64,000 nt of DNA, taken from contig JAFSKK010000063.1 of NCBI GenBank assembly GCA_017448965.1, positions 124,001 to 188,000 on the forward strand, read 5' to 3'. Below the pieces are notes generated by a model. It was not told the DNA's origin, ran no database searches, and was given only the letters and a program-made list of their open reading frames with translations. The translations under genes and the position numbers were made by a program. The stretch comes from Bacteroidaceae bacterium. Its GTDB lineage: Bacteria; Bacteroidota; Bacteroidia; Bacteroidales; Bacteroidaceae. Positions 60,452-64,000 of this stretch are shown piece by piece (the first letter of the stretch is position 1; each line of letters starts with the position of its first letter).

Positions 60452-63007
60452 ATGCTTGTTTCTCAGAACTTCATACGTGTGTTTGTGTGCCAGTGCTTCT
60501 GCAAAAGTGCTGGTAGGGGAGTGTGGTTGTTTTTGCTGTGGTTGATGCTGTGTGTGGCTGTTGAGGCACAAGAGAAGAGAATGTATCATGTGTTGCCCAC
60601 GCAGGCGATGCTTCCTGTGTCGAATGTGAATGTCATCATGCAGGATAGTGAAGGATACATGTGGTATGGCACGGCTGGAGGTGGACTTTGTCGCGACGAT
60701 GGTTATCAGGTGGTGGCATACGGCAGTAAAGGGGAAGGACGAGGTGTAGTGGAAAATGATGAAGTGACTTGTCTGGCAGAAGGGAAGGATGGCACCATCT
60801 GGTTCGGTACTCGTGTGGGTGCGTACTATATCAATAAAAAGGATGGACGTATGCACCGATTGGAAGATGAGCATATAGGGGCAAAGAAGGTGAATTGTAT
60901 GAGTGTGACGGCTGATGGTTGTGTGTGGATAGGGGTGGCGAGAGATGTGTTGAAGTTCTCGGCAGATGGGCGTTTTCTGAAGGTGCTCAGCATTGGTGAA
61001 AATAGTCGTGAGGAGGTGAAGGAGATGATGGTGGACTCGAAGGGAATGTTGTGGCTCACTATTCTCAGAGGTGGCTTGGCAACTATCCAGCCGAAGAAGG
61101 ATGTGTTGACTCAATTGTCTTGGGATTATCCATACGCTGCTGGTTTTGTGGTGGAAGATACGGTGCGTCATTGTTATTGGGTGGGCACATGGGGTGGCGG
61201 CATCGTGAGATACCCCGATATGGTGGCAGAACCTGCCACGATGGTGACGACGGAGAAGCAGAAGTTTGGCAGCGAGGTGTATAACATGTGGATTGACCAA
61301 AAGGACGCTGTTATATGGGTGGCGACGATGGATGATGTATATGCTTACAAAATAAGTGGAGCAGGAAAGGAGAAGCAACCTTTGTTACAGCCAATGGAGT
61401 TGGCTCATCTCTTGCCGAAAGGGAAGAAGATGGTCAATAAACTGTTTGTGGATAGAAAGGAGAACATCTGGGTGCCAGGATATTCACCGCACACGTTCAT
61501 CCTGTCGAAGGGATATTCAGGTGGTCACATCCATCGGGATGAGGTGAAGGCGATGGCGGCACAGATGGGGTATAAAATCATGGTGCACCGCATTGTGCGT
61601 GAGGGTGATTATTACTGGATCTATCAGAACCGTACTCGTCTGTCGCTCTATCATGCAGAGACGGGGCAACTGGTGTTTATGGCTACCGATGCAAAGCCAG
61701 AACCGCTCAGTACACAACGGGTGCTGGCGAAGTGTCAATCGCAGCAAGGTGTGTGGACATGCAACGGGAAACGCCTTGTTCACGCATGGCATGAGGGTAT
61801 GACCATTCATTGGGAAGAGATTCCTGAAGCACAAACGCCCAACTACATCTCTGCATTGTCGGATGAAGGAAATGGCCGTTTGTTGATGGGTACGGAGAAG
61901 CAGGTGTTTTTGTTCAACTATCGGCAAAAGGTGCTTAAGCGCCTGACAGACTCTGTGGGCATCATTCAACAGGTGAGATATGATCAAAACGGAAAACTGA
62001 GATATACGACAAATCCGAAGGCTCCCCTGCAAATCACAGATAAGAATGGGCATCTATGGACGCTGAATGAACTGACGCTGAAGGAAAGCGCTCCTAAGAC
62101 AGGTGCTTCGAGAACGCTGTATGCCTCAGACGCCAATATTGGTATGGACTTCTTCACCGACATCACTTCTTATGGCGACAGCATCTGTTTGGGAGGTATT
62201 GGGGCTTTTTGTATGATTGGTTCATGCCGAGATTTGGATGGGAAACGGCCAGACGATAGCATCATGGTGACTCGGTATGATACGCTTCACAGTGTGAGTG
62301 TGTCCACGATGAATCATCTGTATGCGGCTTCCATTCAGTATGCGTATCGATTTGATGAGAAAGGAGAATGGACAGAATTGCCTGTAGGCAAGAACGTCAT
62401 CGACATCAGCGAGGCTGAGTACGGACATCATACATTGTGGGTGAAGGCGACGGATGAGTTTGGTGTGTGGCATACGGAACAGCCTGTCCTTCAGTTTGAG
62501 ATGCCATTGCCGTGGTGGTTGCGTTGGTGGGCATGGTGCATCTATGCGGTTGTTGCCCTTATCGTCTTCCGCATCGGATGGAAAGGGGTAAGGAACGAGG
62601 GGCAAGGAACAAGGAGTGCGAGCCAAGAAGCGAGGGACGAGAGCCAAGAAGCAAGGGACGAGACGGAGAAGCAGATAGACCCCTTCTTGCAGAAGGTTGA
62701 GATGTTGGTGTACAAGAATCTGGACAATAGTGATTATGGGGTGGATGACCTCAGTCGCGATCTTGGTATGAGCCGCATGAATATGTATCGAAAGTTCAGA
62801 AGTCTGTCCATCAAGACTCCATCCGATTATATGAAGAGTTGTCGCCTGAAAAAAGCGATGGAACTCTTGAAAAGTTCCACCGCTTCTGTAACGGAAGTTG
62901 CCTACAGAGTGGGTTTTTCTTCCCCTCAGTATTTCGCAAAATGTTTCAAGGATGAGTATGGGATGACTCCGCGTGAAGTCAGCAGGGGCGCTGTTTCGGA
63001 AGATTGA
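60452..63007 (+). CDS. Membrane-spanning sensor/AraC regulator without a kinase (second copy)
   Basis: The protein has 851 residues. A signal/anchor sequence (about 26-43) precedes a long Reg_prop beta-propeller (GYMWYGTAGGGLCRDDGYQV, TIWFGTRVGAYYINKKDG, YWVGTWGGGIVRYPD). Then come a Y_Y_Y domain (about 600-680; YAYRFDEKGEW), one membrane helix (about 690-712), a 30-residue charged linker with a duplicated SQEARDE motif, and an AraC domain (about 745-845; YGVDDLSRDLGMSRMNMYRKF and TEVAYRVGFSSPQYFAKCFKD). There is no histidine kinase or receiver. Being divergent from the PL11-GH2 operon and overlapping rhaD at its 3' end, it is the likely rhamnogalacturonan-responsive activator here. Confidence 0.87.
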   Translation: MLVSQNFIRVFVCQCFCKSAGRGVWLFLLWLMLCVAVEAQEKRMYHVLPTQAMLPVSNVNVIMQDSEGYMWYGTAGGGLCRDDGYQVVAYGSKGEGRGVVENDEVTCLAEGKDGTIWFGTRVGAYYINKKDGRMHRLEDEHIGAKKVNCMSVTADGCVWIGVARDVLKFSADGRFLKVLSIGENSREEVKEMMVDSKGMLWLTILRGGLATIQPKKDVLTQLSWDYPYAAGFVVEDTVRHCYWVGTWGGGIVRYPDMVAEPATMVTTEKQKFGSEVYNMWIDQKDAVIWVATMDDVYAYKISGAGKEKQPLLQPMELAHLLPKGKKMVNKLFVDRKENIWVPGYSPHTFILSKGYSGGHIHRDEVKAMAAQMGYKIMVHRIVREGDYYWIYQNRTRLSLYHAETGQLVFMATDAKPEPLSTQRVLAKCQSQQGVWTCNGKRLVHAWHEGMTIHWEEIPEAQTPNYISALSDEGNGRLLMGTEKQVFLFNYRQKVLKRLTDSVGIIQQVRYDQNGKLRYTTNPKAPLQITDKNGHLWTLNELTLKESAPKTGASRTLYASDANIGMDFFTDITSYGDSICLGGIGAFCMIGSCRDLDGKRPDDSIMVTRYDTLHSVSVSTMNHLYAASIQYAYRFDEKGEWTELPVGKNVIDISEAEYGHHTLWVKATDEFGVWHTEQPVLQFEMPLPWWLRWWAWCIYAVVALIVFRIGWKGVRNEGQGTRSASQEARDESQEARDETEKQIDPFLQKVEMLVYKNLDNSDYGVDDLSRDLGMSRMNMYRKFRSLSIKTPSDYMKSCRLKKAMELLKSSTASVTEVAYRVGFSSPQYFAKCFKDEYGMTPREVSRGAVSED
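62620..62661 (+). repeat. 21-bp tandem repeat in the regulator linker
   Basis: GAGCCAAGAAGCGAGGGAC at 62620-62638 and GAGCCAAGAAGCAAGGGAC at 62641-62659 are tandem with period 21, coding for SQEARDE twice. Related GGAACGAGGGGCAAGGAAC precedes them. Confidence 0.85.
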
Positions 63008-63800
63008 ACACGTCCTGCACTTCTTTCATGGCTTCAGCAGTCATACCATCAGGTTCGCTGCCCATGTTGCGGGCACACATGTAGATGTTGGCTGCCTTGC
63101 AGAGCACGTCTGTCTGGTCGAAGGCATCCATGATGTCGGTGCCGACAGCAACGGTGCCATGTTTCTCCCACAGCACCACGTCGTGGGTCTTGATTTGTTC
63201 AAGGGTGGCTTCTGCCAGCTCAACCGACGAGGGTAGGGCGTATGGCACAATGCCGATGCCGAGAGGAGCAAAGGCGAGGGTTTCTGGTATCATCGACCAG
63301 AGCACACGGGTCATCTCGTCACCTCGGAGGAAACGCTGGATGTGCGACATGGCAACCAGTTCGATGGGGTGGGTGTGGAGAGTTGCTTTGTAGCAGGAAC
63401 CTGTCTCCAAAAGATAATTTTGGAGTGCGAGGTGAGTGGGCAACTCTGAGGTGGGCATCACAGGTTCGTCTGCAATGATTTCATAGCTGGCACAGTCATC
63501 GCAGATACGCACGATGGAGCCGTTCTGCATCGGCCAACGAGCTAAATCACGCATGCGTTTTCCTGTGCCCTTGCAGTAGAAATACTTGCCCTTCAGTTGT
63601 GGCAACACCATGCCTATCTGCTTGACAGGCGCAATGGCAGGCAGAGCCTTGCACTCTTCGTCCATATATTCAGTGACATTGACGGTGATGTTGCCACCAT
63701 TTCTCTCTGCCCAGCCTTTCTGCCAGAGATAGCCTGTCACTTCGGCTATTTGGTCAATCACGGCCGCCAAACCGGGACGGCCATCTAATATACTTTTCAT
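62979..63800 (-). CDS. rhaD: Rhamnulose-1-phosphate aldolase
   Basis: The protein has 273 residues from the ATG at 63800 (MKSILDGRPGLAAVIDQIAE); an upstream ATG at 63914 would run through the preceding gene. It is a class II aldolase with zinc-binding histidines in ATLHTHPIE and a later WEKHGTVAVG, and the N-terminal GWAERNGGNIT motif. It splits L-rhamnulose-1-phosphate to dihydroxyacetone phosphate and lactaldehyde. It follows the transporter gene by 10 nt on the same strand, as in Bacteroides rhamnose operons, and overlaps the convergent regulator gene by 29 nt. Confidence 0.95.
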   Translation of the reverse strand: MKSILDGRPGLAAVIDQIAEVTGYLWQKGWAERNGGNITVNVTEYMDEECKALPAIAPVKQIGMVLPQLKGKYFYCKGTGKRMRDLARWPMQNGSIVRICDDCASYEIIADEPVMPTSELPTHLALQNYLLETGSCYKATLHTHPIELVAMSHIQRFLRGDEMTRVLWSMIPETLAFAPLGIGIVPYALPSSVELAEATLEQIKTHDVVLWEKHGTVAVGTDIMDAFDQTDVLCKAANIYMCARNMGSEPDGMTAEAMKEVQDVFNLPKQRPC

Positions 63801-63810
63801 TGTTCTTATT

Positions 63811-64000
63811 CTATTCTTCTCCGTATCTCTCTTTTGTAATCTCTTCCAACGATTTACCTCTTGTGTTAGGTGCGCCCACCACTCCCACAATGAGGGAAAT
63901 GAGCAGCAGGACAATCATGCAATAGGCGGCCAGCGTGAACCCCTCGCCGTTCTCGCCATAGATGAAGGTGAAGACGAGTCCCCATACAGCTGAGAGTCCT
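63811..64000 (-). CDS. MFS sugar transporter, C-terminal end (5' part outside window)
   Basis: The last 62 codons encode a membrane helix (AAYCMIVLLLISLIVGVVG) and the tail APNTRGKSLEEITKERYGEE, typical of the end of major-facilitator sugar porters. The neighbour rhaD implies L-rhamnose as cargo; the short fragment cannot confirm it. The gene runs off the right edge. Confidence 0.7.
   Translation of the reverse strand, partial: GLSAVWGLVFTFIYGENGEGFTLAAYCMIVLLLISLIVGVVGAPNTRGKSLEEITKERYGEE

Noticed and set aside
1-64000. SusC/SusD pair, tRNA, rRNA or integrase
   Set aside because: I looked for TonB-plug, SusD lipoprotein, tRNA T-loop and recombinase signatures in frames and gaps and recognised none.

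Overview
The window looks like chromosomal DNA of a plant-glycan-degrading Bacteroidota, most likely a Prevotella-group species from gut or rumen. The evidence is repeated promoter boxes of the Bacteroidota type (TAnnTTTG, several with a TTTG-like box 19-20 nt upstream), many secreted CAZymes that end in short G-x-Y-I-x-x-GKK tails like those of Prevotella secreted proteins, AraC regulators with a periplasmic propeller/Y_Y_Y sensor, and a NigD-like lipoprotein. No SusC/SusD pair, tRNA, rRNA, integrase or CRISPR array was seen.

Layout: (1) 1-7250, minus strand: a pectin-type cluster made of a two-module alginate-lyase-like plus GH28-like protein (cut by the window edge), a GH43, a wrecked GH78 rhamnosidase remnant and a second alginate-lyase-superfamily protein, with a divergent kinase-less sensor/AraC regulator at 7446-9596. 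(2) 9597-10260: a gene-free stretch with a promoter, three 21-nt tandem repeats, hairpins and a strong terminator, a candidate untranslated RNA gene. (3) 10371-15202, minus strand: an acyl-CoA ligase, a 59-aa TPR protein, a ferredoxin and the alpha, beta and gamma subunits of a 2-oxoacid:ferredoxin oxidoreductase. Its last two gaps are filled by palindromic elements. (4) 15681-18910: a voltage-gated K+ channel, a phosphopantetheinyl transferase and formate-tetrahydrofolate ligase. (5) 19006-30272, minus strand: two large non-catalytic secreted binding proteins flanking a PL11 rhamnogalacturonan lyase fused to autotransporter-type beta-strand repeats.

(6) 30363-42284: housekeeping genes: a SNF2 helicase, efp and rpmH from back-to-back promoters, a PASTA protein, rluD, ddl, an acyltransferase, a NigD-like lipoprotein, and the ACT/DUF711 pair. 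(7) 42298-52080: GH2 beta-galactosidase and GH27 alpha-galactosidase, a frameshifted acyltransferase pseudogene beside an intact relative, GH51 arabinofuranosidase and a 5'-nucleotidase. (8) 52636-64000: a second PL11/repeat protein translationally coupled to a GH2, a divergent second kinase-less sensor/AraC regulator, then rhamnulose-1-phosphate aldolase (rhaD) and the end of an MFS sugar transporter.

Taken together the CAZymes fit breakdown of rhamnogalacturonan I: backbone cleavage (PL11), galactan and arabinan side-chain trimming (GH2, GH27, GH43, GH51), and catabolism of the released rhamnose (rhaD and transporter). Several families of short palindromic or tandem repeats are scattered between genes and in places have been captured inside coding sequence.
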